A stretch of DNA of 64,000 bases from Geranomyces variabilis (GCA_027603065.1 JADGJP010000037.1:175976-239975); one strand, 5' to 3'. Shown: positions 34,678 through 46,354, counted from the stretch's first letter. Program-made: numbers and translations. Notes: generated by a model from the sequence alone, not told the origin.

Positions 34678-35613
34678 CGAGGAGGAAAAAAGGAGAGGAA
34701 CGAGAAGAGGGAGAGAGATAAAAGAAACAAAGAACAGAGCGGGAAAGTTGCTGTAGCCCTCTTTTTTGCTTTTTTTTCAGAACCGTCAGCGGAGAGGAGC
34801 CATGAAATTACCATTCCCTTATTTTTAAGAGCCGGGCAATTCCTCTGTTTTTTGTAGGCTGAAATGAAAGCGACGGAGAAGGCCCGTGTGGACCATGGAT
34901 GCGCTTTGGTTTTGCACTGGCAAACCCAGTGTGTGTGACTCACCTGGGTAATACAGTACTTTGGTTTTGTAACGACTGTGACACATGGGGACAGGCGGGA
35001 GGCAGGAGAGACGGACGGGCGCGCGCGGGCGGGCGCTGCCAGGCGTCACGGCGTCAGACAGGGCGTCACCAGGCTCAACCAGACAAGTTGACAACCAGGT
35101 TGGCTGTCTGTTGTTTTCCCGCCAAGTCTTTATTATCTATGTCTCATTTCGCTCATTTGTCTCCTGCGCCGCTTTCGTCCGCTTGGTGCACCGCTAACTG
35201 GGTGCGACCGGCCGGAGAGAGAAACTGACTGAGACTGGGTGAGTTGCTGCGCACCGCCAAGGCTCGACTCAAGTCGGTCAGTCGCCCAGCCGTAGATAAT
35301 ACGGCGTGTGTGAAACCTTGCAAGTCACTGGGCGGCCCTCCTCCCCGTCCCCCCCGCCCGGCTTTCCTTTCCTGCGTTCTTCCCTGTGTCGTGGCACTTT
35401 CCTTGCCTTTTGCCTTTGCACTCGCCACTCTCGCTCGGGCTCTTGCAACCTACTCTTTACACCTACCTACCTGCGAGTCGTTACTGCTCCTCTCGCCCGC
35501 GATTATTTGCTGTAGCGCGTGTGCATTCCCACTCCCATTTCGCCTGCATTTACTTTTCGACGCGCGCTTCGCTCTCGCTTCTCGCTCTTCCTCTGTCTTT
35601 TGCGCTATCTGCT

Positions 35614-35655
<42 letters not shown>

Positions 35656-35699
35656 TCTCTCTTCCTCGTCCTTTTCTACCTCCCTGTCAATCCTCCGCA
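34678..35699. other. SIN3 3' flank and long pyrimidine-rich leader of the SH3 gene
   Basis: 34680-34830 is purine-rich 3' flank. 35330-35699 is strongly C/T-rich and ends with a (CT)n tract close to the next start codon. The long frame upstream of 35700 is an artefact of this composition. No gene seen. Confidence 0.5.
35613..35654 (+). repeat. (CT)n microsatellite 45 bp upstream of a start codon
   Basis: About 20 CT units on the sense strand of the following gene. Pyrimidine tracts just upstream of the start are common in fungal promoters; here the tract is long enough to be a length-polymorphic element. Confidence 0.9.
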
Positions 35700-36944
35700 A
35701 TGTTTTTGTGGAAACGATACCAGCGCACCGCCCGCACCCGTCGGAAGGGAAAGGCCGCCTCCGACTTTGACTTGGTCCGCTACGGCCACGGGGACGTCGA
35801 CGAGAATCCACTGCCGGGCGACAAGAAGAGCGCCAGCACCGGAGGCCTGGACTGGATGAAAGCCGTTCGCAAATCGTCCTTGAAGGAAAACAACGCAACC
35901 GCAGCTGGCGACGCCGATCGGCCAGAAAACAGAAAGTCGCTCAGCGCTGAGAATATGAAAGAGTCCGGCGGTGGAAGCAGCAGCACCAGCAGATTCAAGT
36001 TGCCCAAGTTCTCCGACTCACACCGCTTCTCGGCATCCACTGCGGCGCTCGCGATTCCCATTCCCAAAAACGCAACCGCGCCGGCCGCGGGCCCAAACAA
36101 CACCAGCAACTTTAGCACCAGCAACAAAAACAACAACAGCAAAAGCAACAGCACCAGCGTTCCAGCGTCCTCACTCCCAGCCGCGACGACAACCGTCGCG
36201 TCGCAGATCCGCAGCTACCACGGCCCGCCTCCGCGATTCACTGGTGGATCTTCCACCTGGCGGGAACCGTCCACGCGCGGCGTGCTGTGCCGCGCCGTCT
36301 TTTCGCACAAGCCGGATGAATTTGACGAGCTGTTGATGAAACGCGGCGACTATGTGGTTACCGACATGTTTTTCGAAGACGGCTGGACCCTCTGCCATAT
36401 CGTTGACCCGTTGAAATACAAGATTCCATCCAAGTCTGCAGCAGCGGCTGCCGCTGCTGGCGGTTCTGCCTCTTCTACGAACGGTTCTGCTGCCGCGTCT
36501 GCGTTTGCTCGCTGGCGTCCCAAGTCATCGAAAAATTCATCTACAGTCAACCTCGCCACGTCGGCGCCCGCATCCAGCTTTATGCCACCTCCTGCGCCCG
36601 CCAGCTCTGCCACTACCACGCCGTCGAAAAAGGGCAAAGAAGTTGACCCCTCATACCGCAGCGCGCTAGCCGCACTTATGTCGCACGGATCGTCGTCTTC
36701 CTCTGCGGCGGCATCGGCCTCCGCAGCGGCATCCGACCTCGCGCTAAGCGAGGAAATCACACAACTGTACGCCAGCCTGAACCAGCCGCGCGACCAGACC
36801 AAAAGCGGCGTTGTGCCGTGGCACTGTTTGATCGAGATCGACCCGGACGATATTCGGCTGATGCAGCAGCGCCATGCCGAGGCCCAGCTGCTGACAATGA
36901 CGCACCAGCAAATGGCCAACAAGTTTGCATTTGCGTATAGATAG
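35700..36944 (+). CDS. SH3-domain protein, 414 residues, low-complexity flanks
   Basis: Single exon; start chosen at ATG 35700, right after the pyrimidine tract, giving MFLWKRYQRTARTRRKGK, a basic N-terminus. Residues about 30-190 are Ser/Asn/Thr/Ala-rich. A compact domain at about residues 195-240 reads VLCRAVFSHKPDEFDELLMKRGDYVVTD and ends in FFEDGWTLCHIVDP. It has the order of an SH3 fold: ALYDY-like start (CRAVFSHKP), DEL, GD, then W in DGW; it should bind a proline-rich partner. A second low-complexity block (poly-Ala, Ser) separates it from a C-terminal segment with VPWHCLIEIDPDDIRLMQQRH. Probably a cortical or endocytic adaptor. I cannot name the orthologue. Confidence 0.7.
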   Translation: MFLWKRYQRTARTRRKGKAASDFDLVRYGHGDVDENPLPGDKKSASTGGLDWMKAVRKSSLKENNATAAGDADRPENRKSLSAENMKESGGGSSSTSRFKLPKFSDSHRFSASTAALAIPIPKNATAPAAGPNNTSNFSTSNKNNNSKSNSTSVPASSLPAATTTVASQIRSYHGPPPRFTGGSSTWREPSTRGVLCRAVFSHKPDEFDELLMKRGDYVVTDMFFEDGWTLCHIVDPLKYKIPSKSAAAAAAAGGSASSTNGSAAASAFARWRPKSSKNSSTVNLATSAPASSFMPPPAPASSATTTPSKKGKEVDPSYRSALAALMSHGSSSSSAAASASAAASDLALSEEITQLYASLNQPRDQTKSGVVPWHCLIEIDPDDIRLMQQRHAEAQLLTMTHQQMANKFAFAYR

Positions 36945-37431
36945 AAAATGAAGAGAGAAGAGAAGAACACCCCCCCTGGAAACGCAGAAACCATCTTTTC
37001 CCTTTTTCTTTCTTGCCCGATTGTTCCTGGCGCGGAGTGATGTTCGGCACGCTCTCTTGGAGGAGTCTCCCCGACCCCACCCCCCATTCCGCCCCTTTTC
37101 ACCCGTCGGGTAGTCTTTTTGTGCCATTCCTTCCCTTTCGGCAGTAATTTTTTTTTTGTCTCTCGAAGGGGATGACATTTGTATCTACCTTTTCATAAGA
37201 AACCTTTGGAAGTGTGCGCGGAACGAACAATCAAAAAAAGAAATTACATATGATATGCATGTAGGCGAAAAGGGCAGCTCGCCCAGCGACCCACTAAGTG
37301 TTAAAAAGATGCAGGTGTTTGTAAAGGCATGCCGCCCGTCCTTCCTTCCTTCCTTCCTCGCTCTGGAATATTTTATCTGCAGTACACCTTTTGCTCCGTC
37401 GAGTGGTTTTTGTTTTCTTTTCTGTTCATTT

Positions 37432-39282
37432 TCACGAGCGGGCTTCTGGCTCGATCGTGACACCGCGGCGAATCGTTCCCCATCCAATCAGACTGTAGGA
37501 AAAAAACAGGAAGTAAAATGAGCGAAAAACGTCAATAACGCGCCCGCGCGCTCCCGTTGGAAAACAAAATGATACGAAATGGAGCACATCGCCGTGCCAC
37601 TCACCGCCAGTGCTTCTCAATACGCCGAGACAATGCAATCTTCTCGCCAATCTCCGTGCACGCAGGCGTGTTGAGCAAAATTTTGGCCATATCCGCCTTG
37701 ACGCTAACGACACGTCCACCAGTCGACGTGGATCCAATATTGACCATCAGCACCTCGTGCTTTGCGAGCTTTTGCACCTTTGTGCGCTTCTTGTCTTCTG
37801 ACTTGACACCCAGCAGCTGGCGCAGGAGGAAATAGTTGACTTCGAGCTCGGTGTAGATGGCCGAGAGCTTGCCGACGCTGCCGAGAACTTGTCCAACGAG
37901 CCGATCAGCACGGCACAGTGTCGGGTCGATGCGTGTACCGACACCGATAAGACCACCAGGGACGGCGAACTTCAGGTCATTGCTTTCAGCAAACAGGGTC
38001 ACGATGCGCGAGTAGATGGGTCGGCACGAGACTTTGCCCTCCGAGTCCTTAGTGACGATACCCGGCCGCACCTCGATCTCGTCGCCGAGCTTCAAGACAC
38101 CGCAGAGGATAGATCCACCCGCGACTCCACCCTTCAAATCAGCAACTTCTGCGCCCGGTTTGTTGACGTCAAAAGACCGAATGACAATCAACCGCGGGTC
38201 AGCGCTGAAATCGCGGATCGGGATCGGAATCTTCTTCACAATGTACTCGTTAATCGCATCAATGTTGTACTTGAGCTGCGCAGAGATCGGGATGATGGGC
38301 GCGCTGTCAGCGACCGTTCCTTTCACAAACTTCAGAATGCTCTCATGATGCTCCTCCGCTGCCGACTCTTTGATCAAGTCGACCTTGTTTTGCAAAATCA
38401 AAATATGCTCGAGCTTCATAATCTCGATTGCGGCGAGATGCTCAGACGTCTGTGGCTGCGGGCAGGATTCGTTTCCTGCAATCAGCAGCAGCGCCGCGTC
38501 CATGACAGCGGCGCCGTTAAGCATAGTGGCCATGAGAATATCGTGTCCAGGGCAGTCGACAAACGACACGTGTCTTATAAGCTGCATCAGGCCCTTGCAT
38601 TCAAAGCGCTCGCAAGGGAAGTTGTCCTCTTTGTCGCTGCGGTACGATCGGTAGCATCCGGGACGCGGGCACGCTTCGCTGTTGCATTTGAAAATCTATC
38701 CCAAAACAAAATCAATGACGAAAGTCGGTTAATTCATCGCAATTTTTTTTATGATCTTGTCCACCCACAAATGTCGCATACCTTCGCATTTGCGTATCCG
38801 AGTTTAATAGTAATATTACGCTCAAGCTCGTTCTTGAAACGAACGGTCTGCACACCAGAGATCGCTTTTACGACGGTGGATTTACCGTGTGCGACATGTC
38901 CAATTGTGCCTGATGAGGGAAGAAGAAGACAAAACAAGAAAAGTCTGCCTTAGCCACAGCGTTTTCACATTTGTTGGCCTCAAACAGCACTCGAGTGTCA
39001 GGTATCGCTGCACCGCCTCCACGCATTCGCCTCCATCCTCCCATAATCCTCCGAGTTCTCTGCTTTCTGTTGCGCCTTCGAGCGTTCGATGCATAGCTAA
39101 CGCCTGACGAAGCCGCAAGGAGCTCTGAGCGCAAGGCGTGCGCATTGTACTCCGGCCGCATAACCACCACCAATTTTTTTTCTTCCGACGCAAATCGTAC
39201 CGATGTTGATGGTAGCCTGATGAGCGATGACCTCTGGTGAGAGCGGGTTGAGGGAGGCGTAGTCGATTTTGATGGCAGCCAT
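37432..39282 (-). CDS. GCD11: Translation initiation factor eIF2 subunit gamma
   Basis: Exons 39201-39282, 38782-38909, 37605-38695 and 37432-37492; introns 291, 86 and 112 nt; 453 residues. GTPase of the ternary complex that brings initiator Met-tRNA to the 40S subunit. G1 is GHVAHGKST (residues 31-39), G3 DCPGHD (about 117), G4 NKVD, G5 ISAQLKYN. The gamma-specific cysteine-rich zinc knuckle ([14 protein letters not shown]...ERFECKG) precedes G3. Domain II and III follow: [29 protein letters not shown], and the C-terminal [12 protein letters not shown]. The large first intron is GGA-rich like those of the two ribosomal protein genes in this window. It lacks the long N-terminal extension of the budding-yeast protein and is close in size to the human one. 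Confidence 0.96.
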
Positions 39283-40031
39283 ATCTGCGGATAATGCGCT
39301 GCAAGGCGGTGAAGGATTTCGAGGGGTGGTTTTAAATGTGTGGACCGAGGGAGTGGGGGTATTGCTTGTTGGGGCTTCTACGTCGAGGCAAGTCTCCAGA
39401 GAAATGGCCGGTGAGCTGGTGCGGGAGAGCTGGCGGGTAGCGACGAACAACGACAATGGGGGCGGAGACTAATGAGCGATCTGGGCGGTTTTTCTCGCAG
39501 CGGCTTTTGCAGAAATGAAATGACTGGCGTGAGTCAATTGCTGGTCCTCTGTTCTCTCTCTCTAGTCTTGACTGTTGCCGTGGCAACTACAGACGCGCAC
39601 TATTGTGCACATATACCCCTCACATTTTGACAGCAAACAGCGTTACGTGGTTTGGAGCTGGCCGCATGAATGGTGGAGGCGGGACACAGTTATGATGGCT
39701 CCAGGATTGGTGACTCCAATGAGCAATAGCTTTACCAATTAACCTCAGAAACGCTAAGAAGCTGCGTGATTCCGCGCTGTCGGCTCCTCTGAGAACTGCG
39801 AAATACCCTCTGGCTTTTGCTGCGTTACTGGGAATTGCTGGTTGGGGAGGCTCCGCGCTTTTGCGCCTTAATTCGGCTAGCGAGGCAAGAGTTTGGCATA
39901 GAATGCCATCACCACATCAATAATCGTCTGCGCGCTCTGCTACAGGCAAGCATTGGCAGGTTTGGACTGCTCAGCCGCATATGCTTGATTAATGTCGCCG
40001 CAGGCAAAGATGATCACGGCGGTCTTTGCGA
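39283..40031. other. Intergenic stretch upstream of eIF2-gamma
   Basis: Includes a TCTCTCTCTC run near 39550 and the upstream region of the eIF2-gamma gene. No supported gene; 39890-40031 may be the tail of the decayed MYND gene, since coding texture fades there. Confidence 0.4.
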
Positions 40032-40620
40032 CTACGCTGTGTCAGCAATCATAAAGAAGTATTGGGCGTTGTCGTAGGCATCCTGCTTGCCATAAAAGAC
40101 GCCGGTTCCGCATTCAAGGCTGTCGCAGAATGCCAGATAGCTTGTTCTGATCACGCTTAGAGATGAGGACCATTCTGATCGCCGAGATAGCTTGTGGCCG
40201 GAAGGAAAGTCAACCCAGGCTTGACTTCAGAGAAGTAAGCGTATTCTTTGACCGTGAAGTGAGCCCACGGGCGGCGTCGGCCGAGCGGTTTCTCTCCCGG
40301 TTCAATAGTGCGTCCAACCGGACGGCCTTGTCTGATGGATGCGCCGCACAGTGGGCCCCTGCGATCCTTTTTCCAGTGTTCGCGCTGACAGTTGACCGAG
40401 CAGTACCACACGAATTTGCAAGTTGCGCACGCTCAGCTTGCACGCTATCGTGTTGAGAGGTTCGGGCTGTGGATTTCAGTGATGTCACAGTTTGCACACG
40501 CTTTCTCGATAATCAAGGTTGGGGAGAAGAGTTTGAAAGCCCTAATGGAAAGGACAAAGGATGCCGATGCCGGTGGGTAATGGTGCACGGACGCCTCCTT
40601 TATGTGAGAGGGGCGACCTC
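40032..40620 (-). pseudogene. Relic of a MYND zinc-finger gene
   Basis: Read on the minus strand one frame gives FKLFSPTLIIEKACANCDIT, then two in-frame stops (TAG, TGA) only 12 nt apart, then ACATCKFVWYCSVNCQREHW. Together this is the MYND pattern C-x2-C ... C-x2-C-x5-C-x3-C-x6-HW, a protein-protein interaction zinc finger. No intron can remove the stops because no GT lies before them at a usable distance. Downstream, another frame reads SYLAFCDSLECGTGVFYGKQ and DAYDNAQYFFMIADTA before a stop at 40032, so at least one frameshift is also present. The relic may come from a family of MYND proteins in this genome. A sequencing error could mimic the frameshift but not easily both stops. Confidence 0.6.
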
Positions 40621-40989
40621 TGACAGCTTACACGTACGGTGTGGGAGGACTGCTGACGTGCACAATGCTTTCTTTCCTTCTTCCTGCAGCGCAAACTAAG
40701 TAAACGGCCGCTCAGCAGCAGCGATACATGCACTGCGCGCCGACGTGCGATAAGACGTCAACCAGTTCTGCGGACTTTCGTTGTGTGAGTCGCGCTTGGG
40801 GCTCTCTGGCTCAACTATTGACATCCGGTACCAAATCCGGCAGGTACCAACAGTGCTGCGCCCAATACCTCCGATGGCTCCGGGCGTTCTCCCCCGCGCT
40901 CCTTGTCACAAGCAGCCGGCACATTCGACTGCCCTTACCCCGTCGTCGTCCATTTGCTCCTACTACCGAAGCGGACATCCCCATTCGAA

Positions 40990-42411
40990 ATGGCCAAGGT
41001 TTCCAACAACGGTGCGTCGCAAAGTACCTGCGGAGCTAGTCTGACCGGCGGTGGATATATGGAACGGATGGATGGATGGATCGAAGGGATGGATGGATGG
41101 ACGGACTCGTGGACTAAGGGATGGGACGTGGCGAGGACACACCCCATGGCGACTTGGGACCCGATCGACGGACGCTGGGTCCGCGACATGGACACGCCGA
41201 TAATCTCACGGCGCGGAGGACGTCGGGCTGTGTGGACTCGAGACAGGAAGCAATGCCGAAATTCAGCGCCGAGGAAACTGAACTAGTATTTCCCTTCCTC
41301 TCCTCCAGTGTCTGTCAGCCGCCGGAAGAGCCGCAAGGCCCATTTCTCTGCGCCTTCCGACGAGAGGCGCAAGATCATGTCGGCGCCCCTCGAGAAGGAG
41401 CTCCGCGAGAAGCACAACGTACGTTAAGAGAAGCGTAAAACTCGCGGTCGTGGCCGCGCCCGCGCGCGCTCGTTTTTTGGCCCTTCCTTCCAAGCCCGAC
41501 CCGCAAAACCTCGAAACCCAAGGCTCCCGTGTCCCGGCCTTCGGGCCGTGGCGAAAGAACCTTAGGTGGAAAGCCCCCTCGGCGTCTTTGCTCTCTCTCC
41601 TGGGTTTCTCGCCGGAGAGTAGCAGAGGCGTCTGAGGTGAGGGTTGGGCATCTGCAAAAACATGAAAAAATGAAGCAGAAGCTGGAAGAATCGGAAAACA
41701 AAACGAGCGAGAGAAACAAAGCAGAGATTTGGAAAGGTTTTGGGACTAGGTGATGACGAAAGGTTGGGTTGGTGCGGTGGAGAATGCGAAGGGGCAGCAG
41801 CTGCTGTCCCCTCCCTTTTTCTCCACTTTGCCTCCCTTGCCTCTCCGCTCTCACTCTCCCGCCTGAACATTTCTCTCGCCTTTGTTACTTTTTGCTTTGT
41901 TTTATTTTACCCATATTCTTATACGCTCCCGCCTTCCCATTTTTCTTGTTTTGTCGCGCAGTGCCGCTCCATGCCCATCCGCAAGGACGACGAGGTCAAG
42001 ATCGTCCGTGGTACCTACAACGGCCGTGAGGGCAAGGTTGTCACTGTCTACCGTAAGAAGTGGTGCATCTACATCGAGAAGGTCACCCGTGACAAGGTCA
42101 ACGGTAAGTTTAGTGACGGCACTCTCGAGCTGACGATATTGCGCGAGAGGAGGTTATTGACTGCTATCTTTTTCTCAGGTGCCTCGACCATGATCCCCAT
42201 CCACCCGTCCAAGGTTGTGATCACCAAGCTCAAGATCGACAAGGACCGCAAGAACCTTCTTGAGCGCAAGGCTGCTGGCCGCAAGGTCGTCAAGGCCGAG
42301 AAGGTACGACATTAGGATTTCCTCTTTCTGTCCAGTAATAACTGCTCGAGCCGTACTAACTCGCTCCTTCTGTGGCTCTTTTCTGCACGACTCCCTCTCG
42401 CTATATAGTAA
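40990..42411 (+). CDS. RPL26: 60S ribosomal protein uL24 (L26)
   Basis: Exons 40990-41011, 41309-41418, 41962-42103, 42179-42303 and 42409-42411; 133 residues. Reads MAKVSNN then [65 protein letters not shown] (KOW motif) and [19 protein letters not shown]. uL24 lies near the exit tunnel. Introns 1 and 2 are long (297 and 543 nt), as usual for ribosomal protein genes. The last intron (42304-42408, GTACGA, branch TACTAAC, acceptor ATATAG) places the stop codon TAA immediately after the splice: the spliced protein ends KAEK, an unspliced message would end KAEKVRH. Intron 1 carries a (GGAT)n block like RPL39 intron 1. Confidence 0.95.
41066..41105 (+). repeat. GGAT tetranucleotide repeats in RPL26 intron 1
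   Basis: GGATGGATGGATGGATCG followed by GGGATGGATGGATGGACGG on the sense strand, 75-115 nt after the start codon; counterpart of the RPL39 block. Confidence 0.85.
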
Positions 42412-44124
42412 ACTTGTTGTCATCTTATTTCATAAATAAAGCAACAGTCTACTTCCTATAAACACGTTTGTGATTGTGAATTCAATGTGCAATGAAATCC
42501 CCCGACAGGACTGTTTGGGTGGAAGTGTTTTATGAGTGTAACAAAAAGGCATTTTGCGCAACCGCTTATGGTAACTAAGTCATCTTACTGATCGATCGAA
42601 GCGAGGGCGCCGGACTCGTCGCAACTTCGGTTGCGAAGGTCGACCATTTCCGCTTCTTCTCAGCACAAAGCCGTGGAGCCTCGATTGTGCGAATGCAGCT
42701 ATGCCCGCATAAAGCCGGGGACGCCTTATGGCGCATGGCCGATGGCACCCTTCTGATGAATATGAAAGTTGTCACTCGGCTCCAGAACTGCCGCTGGCAT
42801 ACATTATTGCCAGCGGCGCAGAAAGTTTCGACAGCCAGAAATCCGCCGCATCGCTCACAAACATGCGCTGTGTCCACCCTACCATATCTCTCGCCCCTTC
42901 GGCCACGCTACCTAACATCCCTCACCACAAGGATTCCAACCCCAAGCGCAAGCATAACACCAACGCTCCTCGCCTGCAGACAAACCGCGGCCCGGGCCCT
43001 CTCCTGGCTCGACACAACCCACAGCACGCCCGAAAAATCCGCTCAAGCCACTGGCCCCGCTCCCGGACGCAAGCGACATCCGCGCCCAACAACTTCAACA
43101 CGAATAGACTCAGCGCCGCATCCCCCGCTTGGTCATTCACCCACAAAGCGTAACATCACCCCACTCGTCGACGGCAGCGCGCGCGGGCATCCCCGCGTTT
43201 CGGGGGGCGTCGATCGCAGAAACCGGTGGGGTACCATTCCCGAGGATTACCCGCTGCTGGCGTCCGCGGCGTTAATGTTGAAAAATGTGCCATCGACGTA
43301 TACCGAACGCGGTGGCGTCCTCCTCATCACCACTACCCACCAACACATGTGTATTACGATGACTGGGGGGCTGTCAATCGACACCACGCGGCCGTTGCCA
43401 CTGTTCCGGTTCCTGCACCTCCTGTGGGTGGGTTACGACATGTGGCATGAGCAAAGCTGGGGAAATGAGGTTGTTTGGTCTGGGATTTCCTAATCATGGG
43501 GTTGAGGACGTGTTTGGTGGTTATTACGTCTATTCGGGAACTGGAGTCATATGAACGGGGTGGTGAGTAGACATTGAGCTGTCGAAAGTGGGTGAGGTGA
43601 CGGTTTGGAGGGATGCAAAGAGGGAGGGCAGGTGGTTTGTGCCGTGGGATGGGATTGACGCCAGAGATAATGAGCAATATCGTGGACCGATAGTTTCGGT
43701 CCAAAAAATACCAAGCAGTTTGCAAGGTTTGCAAACTGGCGCTCCACAATAATTACCTCGTCGTTTAGCTTGTGTGCCGCGCAATGCTCGTGTATGCTTG
43801 TCTTGTGGATGGCAAATTTTATACAGACCCGACTCTCTGATCGACTGCAAGACGCATTTCCTCGCCGAGCGTGCGAGTGTGAACAGACGACAATGGTTAA
43901 TACATCTCAAACTTGTGAAATGTGGATGGTTTTTCACCGGTGAAATCCATATATTGATACAAGCCGGCGAAACAAAGGAAAGTCGCAAGAGCCCTTAGCA
44001 AACGGTTTAGCTGTTTGAAAGAATCTTGCATTGCATCTCAACGGCCACTACACTCGCACATCTTGTTATCTATTTTTCGATGGGTATTAATGTTGTTACA
44101 CATATCCAGAATAGCCTCGCAAAT
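42412..44124. other. 1.7 kb without a supported gene model
   Basis: Several coding-like pieces but none complete. Plus strand: an open frame 42693-43493, Pro/Ser/Thr-rich, composition poor for coding. Minus strand 43530-43990: two overlapping frames both look partly coding, one with KFAIHKTSIHEHCAAHKLND and VERQFANLANCLVFFGPKLS, the other with ICHPQDKHTR and NYCGAPVCKPCK. Minus strand 42760-42870: MFVSDAADFWLSKLSAPLA before a stop. This is compatible with one or two degraded or unrecognised genes. Confidence 0.3.
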
Positions 44125-44546
44125 CTACCGGTCATCACCTGGCTCTCCATATTTCCACTTGAGATCCTCCGCCCAAACCGTCAAAGTTCCGGCAAACTGC
44201 CTTCCTACTGGTACGCCGTGGTGAAATTTAAAAGTGGGAAGAATACACTTACCACTCAAAACATAGTGATTATTTGCCTTTGGGTTCGGGGTTGACAACC
44301 GCTTCAGAACACACACCTGAAAAAACAGACCGTGAAAAGAACGAGGCCGCTCCCATCAGGTCTCGCAACACCGTAAGCGCACCGCCAGCAGATTGTTGTC
44401 CTCAAGGCTGGGAATATGCCCGATTTAATTCGCGAAATCGACTAGAAAACCTTAATCTTTTCACTGTCTGCTTCGTCAGCCACTGCTCCCCTGACTGAAC
44501 CCGATAGAACAAATAGAGTCAATATATGGCAAGGTTCGTCCAGTGG
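44125..44546 (-). CDS. Small hypothetical protein, multi-exon, 5' end uncertain
   Basis: Exon pieces 44451-44546, 44383-44400 (or to 44407), 44253-44316 and 44125-44207 share good coding texture: ILTLFVLSGSVRGAVADEAD, SEKIK, DNNLLAVCVLKRLSTPNPKA, NNHYVLSVGRQFAGTLTVWA and the C-terminus EDLKWKYGEPGDDR. Splice signals are reasonable (branch CTACTAAC before the first piece, GTAAGT donor before the last), but two of the implied introns are only 45-50 nt, shorter than others here, and the last one is in frame and open, so it may be retained. The first exon and start codon are not resolved. I do not recognise the protein. It lies downstream of INO1 on the same strand. Confidence 0.4.
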
Positions 44547-44776
44547 CTGGAACGGCACGTTTCGATGTTAGTAGCAGTGCGTTCCCACACATACTATACT
44601 AACGCCAACTCAGCGCTTGTGTGCGAATGATGCGTCGAGTTCAAGGACCATCATAAAGCAGAACACATTGGGCACACAATTTTTTTTTGGTATACGGAAT
44701 AAAATTCTTATTAACACACACAAAGGCTACGAGTCACGACAGAGAGAGGTCAAAGAATACATCAACCCATCCCTGC

Positions 44777-46354
44777 TTAGAACGCGCGGTGCTCAAGCAT
44801 CATGTCGTTCTGCGGGGGCAGACCAACGCACGCCCTAAAGATGTTTTCCATGGCCGCGCGCTGCTTGCCCAAAGCATTGACAACGGGGGTGCCCGCAGGA
44901 ACCATAGGCGCTTTGAGCATGTACGAAAGCACCGACAGCACCGAGTGGAAGGGCGCATAGTCAGCCATGTCGTCCGTCTTGTACTGAATGCGCGTCATGA
45001 GCTCAGTGATGATCGCCAGGTCGAGGATCAGCGGGCTGGCGAGCAGCGAGTCCTCGCACACGTTGTAGGTCGAAATGGTGTTGCGGCCACCCATAAAGAT
45101 CTCGCTGACGTACTCGTCGAGCGCGCGCTTCGAGTCGCCGACGGCAGGGCAGTACTTGATGACGACAATGTGGTCGGGGTGCTCGTTCTTCTTGTACAGG
45201 ATCGGGTTGGAGGCAACCATGTCGTCGACAACGTTGCTCTTGGAGATCTCCTTGGAGCGGAACTGCTGCGGAGCAGACAGGTTCTTACCGTCGTTGTTGC
45301 CGAGGTGGTTGTACGACGTGATGCCGATGGGCTTGATGCCCGCCGAGACGAGGAAGTCGACCATGACCGACTTGAACTTGGTCTGGCCAGACTTGAAGTC
45401 GTCACCGCCAATGTAGACCTTTTGGCGCTCAGCGAGCTCAACAGCTCCCGGAACAAAGGTGTTCTGGGGCGATCCGTTGACGAAGGGAGTGCCTTCGAGC
45501 ACGGACGCGACGGCAAAGACGGTCGAAGGAGCAACCTCTTCGTGACCCTCGCGGATAGACTTGAGGAGGTTGTCGGCCGTGTCGTTGACGCCAGGGATAA
45601 TGGCCGAGAAGCGCTCAGTGTTGGCGGTCCACAGCACAATGACCTTGTCGAGCGAGTTCTTGGCCTTAAAGTCGCGGATGTCCTTGCGGATCTGCTCGAG
45701 GTTGTCTTGCTTGGTGCCCTTGAGAACATTGTCGGCGCGGTCAGACTGGTTGGCGGCAATGTAGTCCGGGTAGTAGATGGACGGGAGCGGCTGGAGGGCC
45801 TCCATTTCGTCCTTGACCTGACGCTGGAGGTCGTACTCGAGCACCTTGGCGCGCTCCATCGACTCGGCGAGGTTGAGCTTGGAAATGTCCCATCCGCCGA
45901 GGACAAGGTCGTTGGGCTGGACCATGGGGAGGATGTTGGAGAAGGGGATGAAGACGTCCTGGCCCTTCTCGTCAACGCCGAGCTTGAGGGTGGAGGCCTG
46001 GGTGACCGAGCCGTAGTAGTTGGGGGTCTGAACGCCCTCCTTGGTGCGCCAGCAGATGTTGCGGCGGTTGGCAATGATGGACGCGGTGAGCGTGGAACCG
46101 TTGTTGCCACCCCAGCCGACCATCATCAGGCCGACGCGGGGCACAGCGCGCTCGGTGCGGAAGCTGTAGACCTTTTCGGTGGGGAGCACCGTAATTTTGC
46201 CGTTTGCATCCTTGGTGACTTTGGAGTCGCGGTACACGTAGGTCGACTCGATGTGCGAGTCGGTGTAGGCGACCTTGTCGGACTGCACGCGGAAGGACTC
46301 GGCGCCGGGTGCCGAGGCCTCAAACTGGGATTCGTGAGGGGCGGTGGAAAGCAT
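44777..46354 (-). CDS. INO1: Inositol-3-phosphate synthase
   Basis: Single exon, 525 residues, normal for the family. Converts glucose-6-phosphate to 1L-myo-inositol-1-phosphate with NAD as transient oxidant, the committed step for inositol lipids. Motifs: [13 protein letters not shown] (NAD-binding glycine loop, about residue 80), [49 protein letters not shown] and [18 protein letters not shown] (active-site block), KSNVVDDM. The start ATG 46354 gives [16 protein letters not shown]. The absence of introns contrasts with most neighbours. The long antisense open frames opposite this gene are composition artefacts of its strong third-position GC bias, itself a sign of high expression. No clear UASINO element was found in the 5' flank by eye. 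Confidence 0.97.
   Translation of the reverse strand: MLSTAPHESQFEASAPGAESFRVQSDKVAYTDSHIESTYVYRDSKVTKDANGKITVLPTEKVYSFRTERAVPRVGLMMVGWGGNNGSTLTASIIANRRNICWRTKEGVQTPNYYGSVTQASTLKLGVDEKGQDVFIPFSNILPMVQPNDLVLGGWDISKLNLAESMERAKVLEYDLQRQVKDEMEALQPLPSIYYPDYIAANQSDRADNVLKGTKQDNLEQIRKDIRDFKAKNSLDKVIVLWTANTERFSAIIPGVNDTADNLLKSIREGHEEVAPSTVFAVASVLEGTPFVNGSPQNTFVPGAVELAERQKVYIGGDDFKSGQTKFKSVMVDFLVSAGIKPIGITSYNHLGNNDGKNLSAPQQFRSKEISKSNVVDDMVASNPILYKKNEHPDHIVVIKYCPAVGDSKRALDEYVSEIFMGGRNTISTYNVCEDSLLASPLILDLAIITELMTRIQYKTDDMADYAPFHSVLSVLSYMLKAPMVPAGTPVVNALGKQRAAMENIFRACVGLPPQNDMMLEHRAF

Noticed and set aside
35244-35699. 152-codon N-terminal extension of the SH3 protein
   Set aside because: Runs through a CT microsatellite and C/T-rich leader; a start at 35700 just after the tract is more natural.
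40275-40325. tRNA-like words (GGCCGAGCGGTT and CCCGGTTCAA)
   Set aside because: D-arm-like and T-arm-like words are adjacent with no room for an anticodon arm and no acceptor stem; they fall inside the MYND relic. No convincing tRNA gene was found in the window.
41749-41870. Possible C/D snoRNA in RPL26 intron 2 (TGATGAC then CTGA)
   Set aside because: Boxes are about 110 nt apart without a terminal stem or internal C'/D' boxes.
42693-43493. Plus-strand ORF of 267 codons
   Set aside because: Pro/Ser/Thr/Arg-rich, no splice or domain support, and a different frame looks more coding in its last third; not annotated as a gene.
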